DNA from: Paulinella micropora
Lineage: Eukaryota > Cercozoa > Imbricatea > Euglyphida
Reading direction: 5' to 3'
Length of the DNA: 64,000 nucleotides
Assembly (NCBI GenBank): GCA_009731375.1
Contig: BJOX01000168.1
Coordinates: 1-64,000, forward strand
In this document: positions 1 through 11,356 of the stretch, one piece after another
Layout: each line of letters begins with the position of its first letter
How positions within the stretch are numbered: the stretch's first letter is position 1
Program-made: the position numbers and the translations under genes
The notes under the pieces: generated by a model
What the model was told of the DNA's origin: nothing
The model's database searches: none
What the model saw: the letters and a program-made list of their open reading frames with translations, nothing else

Positions 1-389
1 ACTGAAGCAAGACTACTTAGCTAAACGTTGTCCGCAGTCTTCTCTCTGCATTCTCTCGGTTCACTATTCTCTCTCCCTCTAAACAGTCTCTTATCTTCTG
101 CTTTTATGCTTTTCTTCAGTGTTTCGTTCAAATGTCTAATTACCTTTTTTTATTTCTCTGCTTCGTCGCTGTTCCACTTCGAATATAGTCTTGCCTTCCT
201 TATCTTTCCTGTCTTCCACTTGATGTTGTTTGGTCCTGCATTTTTCTTTGAGTCCGTTTTCCTTCCCTAGATCCATTTATGTTGCCTTGCTGTGTTTGCT
301 TCTGAACACCTTCCCCTTCGTCCCTGCTTCAAACAGATGTTCTAAGCTCATGCCAAACGAGTAGTGGAGAGAGGAGCGATTGAGCAAAG
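1..389. repeat. Duplicated pyrimidine-rich module, copy A
   Basis: This segment reappears almost unchanged at 5134-5528, with a few substitutions (for example at the ATGCTTTTC/TCGCTTTTC site). It is rich in C and T on the plus strand and carries no convincing coding frame. Copy A continues into the transposase-like segment, while copy B continues into the 2.8-kb array, so the homology stops exactly at two different junctions. It could be a piece of an intron or an untranslated part of an element; nothing in it identifies a family. Confidence 0.85.
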
Positions 390-526
390 CAGAAGCAGAG
401 GATATTAATAGAACACATGAAATAGTGTTGGGACTTGAATTCAAGAGAGATATCTCAGTTGAAAATACCAGCGAGCAGTGCAAAAAGTTCTATCATTTGT
501 TCCTCCACTTCTCTATGTTTATGTAT
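390..526 (-). repeat. Duplicated 137-bp segment, copy A
   Basis: The same sequence occurs at 4113-4250 with only a few changes at the low-coordinate-to-high-coordinate end. Read on the minus strand it encodes a short conserved stretch containing HREVEEQMIELFALLAG, identical apart from one residue in the second copy. It therefore looks like the last exon or the 3' coding end of the transposase-like gene next to it. Confidence 0.85.
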
Positions 527-978
527 ATGTCTATGATACTTAGACTTCACTCCGTCGTTCCAGTTGTATGCGTGGTACGCGCAAAGGGGATGAGCCTCGA
601 CTTCGGTATCGTAGTTCTTCTTGTACCACGATTCAGAGCAAATGAACTCCTTCGACTGGAAGTCGGGGCCGCCGTCGCCAGTCCTCACGATGTTGAGACC
701 TCGGAGCAAGCCGCTGCCCCCTTCCTCCACTGAGTCAAATGGAAGTTCCACACATATCTGGTGCGCCCAGCTGCAGTGCTGTGTGATTGATGTGTGAGGA
801 TGTTGTGGATGTACTCATACTGAAGCCTGCTAGTCTCATCACGTCGGATCAAGACCAGGGTAAGGTCGTGCATCTTCTGCCCATTGAGAGAGTAATATGA
901 GATCCAGTCCTGGGACACGACTCGCTGGTTGGAGCCAGCCTCCAGACGACTGATGCGCAGTTGCAATAGCCTAATCAT
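455..978 (-). pseudogene. Frameshifted DDE-transposase-like fragment
   Basis: Two overlapping minus-strand reading frames form one broken gene: 978 down to about 745, then 751 down to 455. The second part carries GDGGPDFQSKEF followed about 30 residues later by CAYHAYNWNDG. An acidic/GG motif followed by a His-Ala-Tyr-Asn motif is reminiscent of the catalytic region of some eukaryotic DDE-type transposases, but I cannot name the family. The frame change lies where the two parts overlap, and no start codon with supporting context is visible because the (CTA)n tract begins immediately upstream. The C-terminal 45 residues are duplicated at 4113-4250. Alternative: an ordinary host exon pair separated by a very short intron. 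The coding nature is fairly likely; the function is tentative. Confidence 0.45.
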
Positions 979-1011
979 ACCACCACCATGAAAAAATTAA
1001 TGTGCATATGC

Positions 1012-1079
1012 CACTACTACTACTACTACTACTACCACTACTACTACTATCACTGTGATTACTACTGCTACTACTACTG

Positions 1080-1112
<33 letters not shown>

Positions 1113-1169
1113 TCACTGTGATTACTACTGCTACTACTACTGCTACTGCTACTACTACTACTACTACTG

Positions 1170-1226
<57 letters not shown>

Positions 1227-1772
1227 TTGACAAACATAAAGGTACGGTCGCTGTGTCTCCAGCAGCAGCAGCAGTAGTGGTAGTAGTAGTAGCAGCAGCA
1301 GCAGCAGTAGTGGTAGTAGTAGTATTAGTAGTAGTAGTAGTAGTAGTAGCAGCAGCATTAGTAGTATTAGTAGCAGAAGTAGTAGTAGTAGTAGTAGCAG
1401 CAGCATCAGCACTAGTAGTAGTAGTAGTAGTAGTAGTGGTAGTAGCAGCAGCAGCAGTAGCAGCAGCAGTATCAGTATTAGTAGCAGCAGCAGTAGTAGT
1501 AGTCAGCAGCAGCAGCAGTAGTGGTAGTAGTAGTAGTAGCAGCAGCAGCAGTAGTGGTAGTAGTAGTATACTTGCTACTACTACTGCTGCTACTTGCTGC
1601 TGCTACTAATACTACTACTGCTGCTGCTGCTGCTACTACTACTACTACTACCACCACTGCTACTACTACTATTACTACCACTACTACTACCACTACTGCT
1701 GCTACTACCACTACTGCTGCTACTACTAATACTACTGCTACTACTACTACTACTACTACCTACTACTACTAT

Positions 1773-1803
<31 letters not shown>

Positions 1804-2239
1804 GCTGCTACTTGCTGCTGCTACTAATACTACTACTGCTGCTACTACTACTACTACTACTACTACTACTGCAGATACTACTACTACTGCTGCTACTTGC
1901 TGCTGCTACTACTACTACTGCTACTACTACTACTACTACTACTAATGCTACTACTACTACTACTACTACTACTGCTACTACTACTAATACTACTACTGAT
2001 ACCACTACCACTACTGCTACTGCTACTACTACTGCTGCTGCTGCTGCTGGTACTACTACTACTGCTGCTGCTACTAATAGTAGTGCTGCTGCTGCTACTA
2101 TTACTACTACTACTACTACTACTGCTACTACTACTACTACTACTACTTCTGCTACTACTTCTGCTGCTACTTGCTGCTGCTACTAATACTACTACTGCTG
2201 CTGCTACTACTACTACTACTACTACTGCTACTACTACTG

Positions 2240-2285
<46 letters not shown>

Positions 2286-2326
2286 TACCACTACTACTAC
2301 TGCTGCTACTACTACTACTACTATTA

Positions 2327-2373
<47 letters not shown>

Positions 2374-2428
2374 GCTACTACTACTACTACCACTACTGCT
2401 GCTGCTGCTGCTGGTACTGCTGGTACTG

Positions 2429-2469
<41 letters not shown>

Positions 2470-2470
2470 G

Positions 2471-2529
<59 letters not shown>

Positions 2530-2667
2530 GCTACTACTTCTGCTGCTACTTTCTGCTGCTACTAATACTACTGCTGCTGCTGCTGCTACTACTACTACTG
2601 CAGATACTACTACTACTGCTGCTACTTGCTACTGCTACTAATACTACTACTGCTGCTGCTGCTGCTG

Positions 2668-2722
<55 letters not shown>

Positions 2723-2793
2723 CACTACTACTGCTACTAGTACTACCACTACTGCTGCTGCTGCTGCTGGTACTACTACTAATACTACTACTG

Positions 2794-2861
<68 letters not shown>

Positions 2862-2911
2862 GCTACTACTTCTGCTGCTACTTGCTGCTGCTACTACTAC
2901 TACTGCTGCTG

Positions 2912-2943
<32 letters not shown>

Positions 2944-2968
2944 GCTACTGCTACTACTACTACTACTA

Positions 2969-3003
<35 letters not shown>

Positions 3004-3028
3004 GACACTACTGCTGCTCCTGCTACTG

Positions 3029-3065
<37 letters not shown>

Positions 3066-3130
3066 CACTACTGCTACTACTACTACTACCACTACTGCTG
3101 CTGCTGCTGCTGGTACTACTACTGCTGCTG

Positions 3131-3162
<32 letters not shown>

Positions 3163-3217
3163 GCTACTACTTCTGCTGCTACTACTACTACTACTTCTAC
3201 TTCTACTACTACTACTG

Positions 3218-3248
<31 letters not shown>

Positions 3249-3433
3249 CTCTACTGCTGCTGCTGCTGCTGCTACTACTACTACTACTACTACTAGTACT
3301 ACCACTACCACTACTGCTACTACTACTACTACTACCACTACTGCTGCTGCTGCCGCTGGTATTACTACTATTGCTGCTGCTACTAATACTACTACTGCTG
3401 CTGCTGCCGCTGGTATTACTACTATTGCTGCTG

Positions 3434-3519
<86 letters not shown>

Positions 3520-3787
3520 GCTACTACTTCTGCTGCTACTTTCTGCTGCTACTAATACTACTACTGCTTGCTACTACTACTACTTCTACTACTGCTACTA
3601 CTACTGCTACTTGCTGCTGCTACTCATACTACTACTGCTGCTGCTGCTACTACTACTACTACTACTACTACTACCACTACCACTACTGCTACTGCTACTA
3701 CTACTACCACTACTGCTGCTGCTGCTGCTGGTACTACTACTATTGCTGCTGGTACTACTACTATTGCTGCTACTAATACTACTAATG

Positions 3788-3822
<35 letters not shown>

Positions 3823-3838
3823 GCTACTACTACTGCTG

Positions 3839-3891
<53 letters not shown>

Positions 3892-4000
3892 GGTACTACC
3901 ACTACCACTACTACTACTACTACCACTTCCACTACTGCTGCTGCTGCCGCTGGTACTACTACTACCGCTGCTGCTACTAATACTGCTGCTGCTGCTGCTG

Positions 4001-4040
<40 letters not shown>

Positions 4041-4113
4041 CACTACCACTACTACCTCTGCTACTACTACTGCTGCTACTTGCTGCTGCTACTAATACTA
4101 CTACTGCTGCTGC
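1012..4113. repeat. Long (CTA/CTG)n trinucleotide tract with polarity switch
   Basis: About 3.1 kb of almost pure trinucleotide repeat. 1012-1228 reads CTA with scattered CTG/TGT; 1259-1570 reads AGT/AGC, which is the same repeat on the opposite strand; 1574-4113 returns to CTA with clusters of CTG. The long poly-Thr, poly-Leu, poly-Val and poly-Ser frames here are an artefact of the 3-base period and are not genes. The internal reversal means single strands can fold into long CTG/CAG hairpins. Confidence 0.97.
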
Positions 4114-4250
4114 TAGCAGAGGATATTAATAGAACACATGAAATAGTGTTGGGACTTGAATTCAAGAGAGATATCTCAGTTGAAAATACCAGCGAGCAGT
4201 GCAAAAAGTTCTATCATTTGTTCCTCCACTTCTCTATCTTTATGTATATA
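4113..4250 (-). repeat. Duplicated 137-bp segment, copy B
   Basis: Second copy of 390-526, placed directly against the right end of the trinucleotide tract, so the (CTA)n block is bracketed by direct copies. It ends at TATATAACCCCC, where an unrelated segment (4246-4412) begins. Confidence 0.85.
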
Positions 4251-4412
4251 ACCCCCATATGCCAAATTTGCGCTTTCCATCCTGCATTCAGCACCAAAAG
4301 CAGTCAGTTGCGCGTCTGCATTATTAAAACGCAGATAATCATGGATCATGTACTGGGGGAACGGACTCATGCCATGTAAACAAATGAGACTTGCACCAAG
4401 CACCCTGTGGCA
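4246..4412. repeat. Inverted repeat, left arm (pairs with 21947-22113)
   Basis: The reverse complement of this 167-bp segment is found at 21947-22113, essentially identical. Left arm and right arm enclose the RNase H array and the copia element, about 17.5 kb. Neither arm resembles a known terminal repeat and the arms start and stop at breakpoints of other repeats. Confidence 0.85.
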
Positions 4413-4484
4413 GCCCCAGAGGATGCAGCAAGAAGCTGTTCCACATGCTGCATCCCCATCCCAAGCGGTGTGGCGCACATGCAT

Positions 4485-4655
4485 GAATACATACATACGT
4501 ACGTAAGTACGTACGTACATACGTACTTACGAACATAACATACATAACATACATAACATGCATAACATGCAGAACATACGTAACATACATATCATATACA
4601 TACATACATACATACATACATACATACATACGTACAATATATACATACATACATC
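4485..4655. repeat. (CATA)n/(CGTA)n microsatellite
   Basis: Imperfect tetranucleotide repeat mixing ACAT, ACGT and ATAACAT variants. The Cys/Tyr/Met/Val-rich frames across it are artefacts. Confidence 0.95.
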
Positions 4656-4675
4656 CTCTCGTTTGTCCAGTGTGT

Positions 4676-4898
4676 GAAGGGATGCACGGTTGTCGACATA
4701 ACATTTGTAATGAGTGTCAACAGTGGTGGCACAAAGGGTACACAATAAGCCGCACGCCTCAGCAACATAATTACTATCATCACATGTGTTTCTGAGTCGC
4801 CCTCCTAGTGCAAAAGTGGCTTGCACTTTGTGCCGAACATCCAGATCAGAAACGGTGTTAGCAGATAGTATCGTATCAAATTCACCCCCGTTATATTT
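4676..4898 (-). pseudogene. Diverged RNase H-like fragment, inverted relative to the array
   Basis: On the minus strand this encodes FALGGRLRNT, then NYVAEACGLLC, then YVDNRA, the same landmarks as the reading frame of the downstream array, but with many substitutions and a two-codon insertion. It is an older, opposite-strand relative of the array unit. Only the region around the second and third acidic residues of the presumed RNase H fold is left; it runs out into the CATA microsatellite at its 3' end. No start codon is supported. Confidence 0.6.
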
Positions 4899-4922
4899 CA
4901 ATTGGTGCAGGTGTGCATGCAT

Positions 4923-5133
4923 CTGTGCGGGAAGAGTAACAAGCGTAGCGGCAGCAGCTAAAGTGCGCAGGAAATGATGAGTGGATCAGTCGGAAGCACC
5001 GCAAAAGACGATTTGGTTAGCTTCACGTAAAGGAAGCGCGAGAAGACAATATTAAAGATTCAAACTTATGATAGTAATCATGTATTACATAATCACTAAG
5101 TAAGTTCATTATACTAATATAAATTTTAGTGTT
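4923..5133. other. Spacer without recognisable feature
   Basis: AT-rich unique sequence with no coding frame, repeat or structural RNA that I can support. Confidence 0.6.
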
Positions 5134-5528
5134 ACTGAAGCAAGACTACTTAGCTAAACGTTGTCCGCAGTCTTCTCTCTGCATTCTCTCGGTTCACTAT
5201 TCTCTCTCCCTCTAAACAGTCTCTTATCTTCTGCTTTTTCGCTTTTCTTCAGTGCTTCGTTCAAATGTCTAATTACCTTTGTTTATTTCTCTGCTTCGTC
5301 GATGTTCCACTTCGAATATAGTCTTGCCTTCCTTATCTTTCCTGTCTTCCACTTGATGTTGTTTGGTCCTGCATTTTTCTTGGAAGTCCGTTTTCCTTCC
5401 CTAGATCCATTTATGTTGCCTTGCTGTGTTTGCTTCTGAACACCTTCCCCTTCGTCCCTGCTTCAAACAGATGTTCTAAGCTCATGCCAAACGAGTAGTG
5501 GAGAGAGGAGCGATTGAGCAAAGCAGAA
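5134..5528. repeat. Duplicated pyrimidine-rich module, copy B
   Basis: Near-identical copy of 1-389. It ends at GCAAAGCAGAA, where the sequence switches into the middle of a 2.8-kb array unit. Confidence 0.85.
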
Positions 5529-5729
5529 CGTGCCCAACGTTACCGTACTCTCCGAGACATCATCAGGCCTGGTAGTTCGCATGGAACTCCCCGTGGCAAG
5601 CGTGCTTTCATTCTGTCCACCCAACCACCTCCTGGTTCTCACGTTATCCCGGTGCACAATCCAATTACGTATTTCAAGTGGCTGCGGTCCCTTAGAAGTG
5701 ACTTGCGGGTGCTTCGCTTCGTGATGTAA
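5529..5729 (+). pseudogene. RNase H-like frame, 3' fragment (array copy 1)
   Basis: Only the last 66 codons of the array reading frame remain, entered in mid-codon from the duplicated module. It keeps the NPITYFKWLRSLRS ending and the same stop codon as the complete copies. It differs from them at one visible residue: GK where the other copies read DK. Confidence 0.7.
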
Positions 5730-6624
5730 TATGTGCTGGTAGGCTCCCTTCTATCGAGGAGCGACCAACCGCTGCAGCATTCCTGTTTGCTTTGAGGGGA
5801 GGCGTGTATGGCAAGCGAGCATCCCTGGGTCTGTGGGGCGCCATCTTCTATTAAGCACCGCCTTGTGCGCTATTCTTCCATCTCCTTTACTGTTGCTGAC
5901 ATGGCTCGCGAAATCTCCATGTCTGTCCCTGCCACTGTCTTGTTAGTAGCAATAGTCATGGCTCTTGTTGTTCATCCTTCCCTCCATGGTAGCATCCTTT
6001 TAACTTCCCTCCCGATCTCACCATGCATCCTGGACTCTGTCCTCGTTGGCTTCTCCGATGAGCAAACCTCAACTGTTAATAGCATTGTTGCCCGATGTGC
6101 GGAACGGTCTTGGAATTCTTGTAAAATTTGCATGTTCCCTGTCGTTCTGGAGGACTTACTGTTCCATATCATGCCGACCCGACTAGGTCACGATGGCAAG
6201 CCGATAGGTCATAAACTTGCAAAGTCAGTTATCACGCGTCTTAATATCACATTCGGACCTCTGCTATGGAATCTCAACGTTTCAGAGTTTCCGAACTACG
6301 TGCCATCGCCCTGCGTACTATGACTCGGACGAAGTTACTGTGCGTATGGTACATGACTCTAGACATGCCTCCCCTACTGTCCTCGACCAAACACGTGTGG
6401 GGGCGCCTCAACAACATCTGCTTTACCGTCCAGGATTACCTAGTGAGTGTACTGCAGCTATCCGTAAGACCCGCCTCAGCGGAGGGAACAACACCATGTC
6501 TTTGAGATCCCGGTCGGCTCGACCTTCTCTCTTCTGGAGTAGTGCCTAGTGTTTCCCGAGCAGTTAAATCATGATCGAGCAATACTTGGCATGCAATTGT
6601 GGCGTCTTTATCCATGGCTTTAAT

Positions 6625-7085
6625 TCTTTTTCTCGACCCTTCCCTGCCTTTGCTTTGCGCGGCACTGGATGTTTTGTACAGTTTCTCTCTTTTATCATTT
6701 CATGCTCCCCTCCCTTTCTTTCTTCTGCCTGTCGTATCTCTTCTTCGTTTTCCTCGAGCTCTGTGCCTGCCCTCTTTTCCTTTTGTTTTCACTGTTGTTT
6801 CCCTTCTTCCCTCGTTACTTCATGTTTAACTCCTTCCTTTCCTTTCTTGGTTTCTCTGTCCTTCATTTCGCATCTTGGTTCTCGTTTTTCTTTTTGATGT
6901 TTTTTGTTTCCTTCCCTATTTTGCCCTTTCTTTGTTTCTTTCATTTTTTCTTCCTGCTTTTCTTTCTTTTAGTTTTTTGCCTTTCTTTCTTTTTTTTCCT
7001 TTCTCCATTTTTTACGCTCCATTTTTCCACTTTTGTATCTCTTGGTACCTCTTCCATTTTATTCTTACGCTTCCCACTTATTCCT
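6625..7085 (+). other. Polypyrimidine block of the array unit
   Basis: About 450 bp composed almost wholly of T and C on the plus strand, repeated in every unit (next at about 9440, 12255 and 15068; truncated in the last unit). The Phe/Leu/Ser-rich open frames over it are compositional. Units differ here by homopolymer length, as in TTTGTTTTCACT versus TTTGTTTTTCACT. Mirror-type purine/pyrimidine tracts of this size can adopt triplex structures. Confidence 0.8.
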
Positions 7086-7715
7086 GCAAGTGGCAAGGAT
7101 TGTATTATTTAAAAGTGTTTGCGTAAAAATTGAGATGATAATAAAAGATTACTGAGAGGTGGTATTATTGAAGACATTCAAGTTAAGACATTTTTCAATA
7201 GTATCTGTATTATTAAAAAATAATTTTAATTGAAAATACTATAAAATGAAAAAGAAAGAAAAGAAAAGAAAAAATGTTTGACTGTTATAAAATTCTAAAT
7301 ATGAAAAAAAATGGTTTTTAACAAAAGTTCAAGCTCAAATTTTTATAACAATTACTCGAACTTTTTTTAATGTGTTTTAGAATTAATAACCTTAATTAAT
7401 AGCTAGCGGACCGGCGGTATCTGAGTAACGGTGCCACCGTATCGGTGAGCCATTACTTGTGATCCTGCCAGTCATGTTTGTTAGACTATTATTATCAATA
7501 TAACCGCCGGTCTATGATAATCACAATACTCTTTCAGCAGTACTTAAGCTTTAATAAGAAAAGGCGCCACCAGACCGCGCCACGTAACTCGACTGGCCGG
7601 ATCATAAGTAAAGGCTCTACCGACACAGTTACTCTGATACGGCAGGTCCATTAACTATTAAGTAAGATTATTAGTTCCAACATTTCCCCTGTAACAAAAT
7701 AAATTAGGTAAGTAA

Positions 7716-8543
7716 GTTACTGCAGGTCCTAACATATGTTACGACGAATATGACGGGGGTGAATTCGAGACGATAGTATTACTATCTGCTCCCCCCGTTC
7801 CTGATCTGGATGTTCGGCCCAAAGTGCAAGCCTCTTTTGCCCTGGGAAGGCGCCTCAGAAACACAGGTGATAATTATGTTGCTGAGGCGTGCGGCTTATT
7901 GTGTGCCCTTTGGGCCGCCCCTGTTAACACTCATTACACAGGTTATGTCGACAACCGTGCCCTCGAGCTCCTTCACATGCTAGCCCATCCACTGAGTCAA
8001 CTGAACAAGGGAAGATCCTATCGGTTCCCTGAGAACCTCCACCTCCGCAAGGCCGCCAGGCCTGTTATTATGGCCATGATGTCTGTTCTGCAGGCACGTG
8101 TGTCGCATGAAAAAATGAATCTTATCCTTCACCAACTATCACACACTAGTTTGGAAACCTTCACTGTCTGCCTCCTCCCAGAAGCGGACTCATTGGCAAA
8201 CATGCTTCGCTGTAGCGAGGACACAACTTATCCTCCTCAGTTAATGAACTTTGAGGAGAGGCTATATCTCGTCGAAGGTGCTCCTGATGATCCTGAATTT
8301 TGTGGAACACACGTCTTGGGAAATACACGTGAGCATGTGCGTCGTGCCCAACGTTACCGTACTCTCCGAGACATCATCAGGCCTGGTAGTTCGCATGGAA
8401 CTCCCCGTGACAAGCGTGCTTTCATTCTGTCCACCCAACCACCTCCTGGTTCTCACGTTATCCCGGTGCACAATCCAATTACGTATTTCAAGTGGCTGCG
8501 GTCCCTTAGAAGTGACTTGCGGGTGCTTCGCTTCGTGATGTAA
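7716..8543 (+). pseudogene. RNase H-like reading frame, array copy 2
   Basis: An open frame of 275 codons without an in-frame ATG at its start; it opens after a TAA at 7713, next to a possible splice acceptor (TTACTGCAG at 7716-7724). Landmarks: AEACGLL, YVDN, a long basic/Met-rich linker, then LPEADSLANM. An acidic residue in a helix, an acidic residue at a strand end, and a final AD-LA motif are what an RNase H domain of LINE-type retroelements shows; this assignment is inference. After the last landmark about 110 residues follow to the stop at 8541. A frame offset just before the stop opens another coding-looking stretch (AGRLPSIEERPTAAAF), present in all copies, so the amplified ancestor was already broken. 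This copy has unique residues (ENLHLRK, LILHQ) compared with copies 3-5. Confidence 0.55.
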
Positions 8544-10528
8544 TATGTGCTGGTAGGCTCCCTTCTATCGAGGAGCGACCAACCGCTGCAGCATTCCTGT
8601 TTGCTTTGAGGGGAGGCGTGTATGGCAAGCGAGCATCCCTGGGTCTGTGGGGCGCCATCTTCTATTAAGCACCGCCTTGTGCGCTATTCTTCCATCTCCT
8701 TTACTGTTGCTGACATGGCTCGCGAAATCTCCATGTCTGTCCCTGCCACTGTCTTGTTAGTAGCAATAGTCATGGCTCTTGTTGTTCATCCTTCCCTCCA
8801 TGGTAGCATCCTTTTAACTTCCCTCCCGATCTCACCATGCATCCTGGACTCTGTCCTCGTTGGCTTCTCCGATGAGCAAACCTCAACTGTTAATAGCATT
8901 GTTGCCCGATGTGCGGAACGGTCTTGGAATTCTTGTAAAATTTGCATGTTCCCTGTCGTTCTGGAGGACTTACTGTTCCATATCATGCCGACCCGACTAG
9001 GTCACGATGGCAAGCCGATAGGTCATAAACTTGCAAAGTCAGTTATCACGCGTCTTAATATCACATTCGGACCTCTGCTATGGAATCTCAACGTTTCAGA
9101 GTTTCCGAACTACGTGCCATCGCCCTGCGTACTATGACTCGGACGAAGTTACTGTGCGTATGGTACATGACTCTAGACATGCCTCCCCTACTGTCCTCGA
9201 CCAAACACGTGTGGGGGCGCCTCAACAACATCTGCTTTACCGTCCAGGATTACCTAGTGAGTGTACTGCAGCTATCCGTAAGACCCGCCTCAGCGGAGGG
9301 AACAACACCATGTCTTTGAGATCCCGGTCGGCTCGACCTTCTCTCTTCTGGAGTAGTGCCTAGTGTTTCCCGAGCAGTTAAATCATGATCGAGCAATACT
9401 TGGCATGCAATTGTGGCGTCTTTATCCATGGCTTTAATTCTTTTTCTCGACCCTTCCCTGCCTTTGCTTTGCGCGGCACTGGATGTTTTGTACAGTTTCT
9501 CTCTTTTATCATTTCATGCTCCCCTCCCTTTCTTTCTTCTGCCTGTCGTATCTCTTCTTCGTTTTCCTCGAGCTCTGTGCCTGCCCTCTTTTCCTTTTGT
9601 TTTTCACTGTTGTTTCCCTTCTTCCCTCGTTACTTCATGTTTAACTCCTTCCTTTCCTTTCTTGGTTTCTCTGTCCTTCATTTCGCATCTTGGTTCTCGT
9701 TTTTCTTTTTGATATTTTTTGTTTCCTTCCCTACTTTGCCCTTTCTTTGTTTCTTTCATTTTTTCTTCCTGCTTTTCTTTCTTTTAGTTTTTTGCCTTTC
9801 TTTCTTTTTTTTCCTTTCTCATTTTTTACGCTCCATTTTTCCACTTTTGTATCTCTTGGTACCTCTTCCATTTTATTCTTACGCTTCCCACTTATTCCTG
9901 CAAGTGGCAAGGATTGTATTATTTAAAAGTGTTTGCGTAAAAATTGAGATGATAATAAAAGATTACTGAGAGGTGGTATTATTGAAGACATTCAAGTTAA
10001 GACATTTTTCAATAGTATCTGTATTATTAAAATATAATTTTAATTGAAAATACTATAAAATGAAAAAAAAAGAAAAGAAAAGAAAAATGTTTGACCGTTA
10101 TAAAATTCTAAATATGAAAAAAAATGGTTTTTAACAAAAGTTCAAGCTCAAATTTTTATAACAATTACTCGAACTTTTTTTAATGTGTTTTAGAATTAAT
10201 AACCTTAATTAATAGCTAGCGGACCGGCGGTATCTGAGTAACGGTGCCACCGTATCGGTGAGCCATTACTTGTGATCCTGCCAGTCATGTTTGTTAGACT
10301 ATTATTATCAATATAACCGCCGGTCTATGATAATCACAATACTCTTTCAGCAGTACTTAAGCTTTAATAAGAAAAGGCGCCACCAGACCGCGCCACGTAA
10401 CTCGACTGGCCGGATCATAAGTAAAGGCTCTACCGACACAGTTACTCTGATACGGCAGGTCCATTAACTATTAAGTAAGATTATTAGTTCCAACATTTCC
10501 CCTGTAACAAAATAAATTAGGTAAGTAA

Positions 10529-11356
10529 GTTACTGCAGGTCCTAACATATGTTACGACGAATATGACGGGGGTGAATTCGAGACGATAGTATTACTATCT
10601 GCTCCCCCCGTTCCTGATCTGGATGTTCGGCCCAAAGTGCAAGCCTCTTTTGCCCTGGGAAGGCGCCTCAGAAACACAGGTGATAATTATGTTGCTGAGG
10701 CGTGCGGCTTATTGTGTGCCCTTTGGGCCGCCCCTGTTAACACTCATTACACAGGTTATGTCGACAACCGTGCCCTCGAGCTCCTTCACATGCTAGCCCA
10801 TCCACTGAGTCAACTGAACAAGGGAAGATCCTATCGGTTCCCTGAGAGCCTCCGCCTCCGCAAGGCCGCCAGGCCTGTTATTATGGCCATGATGTCTGTT
10901 CTGCAGGCACGTGTGTCGCATGAAAAAATGAATCTCATCTTTCACCAACTATCACACACTAGTTTGGAAACCTTCACTGTCTGCCTCCTCCCAGAAGCGG
11001 ACTCATTGGCAAACATGCTTCGCTGTAGCGAGGACACAACTTATCCTCCTCAGTTAATGAACTTTGAGGAGAGGCTATATCTCGTCGAAGGTGCTCCTGA
11101 TGATCCTGAATTTTGTGGAACACACGTCTTGGGAAATACACGTGAGCATGTGCGTCGTGCCCAACGTTACCGTACTCTCCGAGACATCATCAGGCCTGGT
11201 AGTTCGCATGGAACTCCCCGTGACAAGCGTGCTTTCATTCTGTCCACCCAACCACCTCCTGGTTCTCACGTTATCCCGGTGCACAATCCAATTACGTATT
11301 TCAAGTGGCTGCGGTCCCTTAGAAGTGACTTGCGGGTGCTTCGCTTCGTGATGTAA
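10529..11356 (+). pseudogene. RNase H-like reading frame, array copy 3
   Basis: Same length and stop as copy 2. It carries ESLRLRK and LIFHQ, shared with copies 4 and 5. The identical premature end before AGRLPSIEERP shows that the copies share one defective ancestor. Confidence 0.55.

Noticed and set aside
1055-4129. Long open frames of poly-Thr, poly-Leu, poly-Val, poly-Ser and poly-Ala
   Set aside because: They are produced on all six frames by a 3-bp repeat and contain no non-repetitive protein sequence.
5808-6323. 171-codon frame repeated in each array unit (MASEHPWVCGAPSS start)
   Set aside because: It has a clean ATG and is identical in five copies, but identity is due to recent duplication; other frames over it look as good, and no motif is recognisable. 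Not called as a gene.
6669-7112. Phe/Leu/Ser-rich frames in the array that look like membrane proteins
   Set aside because: They follow directly from T/C-only composition and shift between units with homopolymer length.
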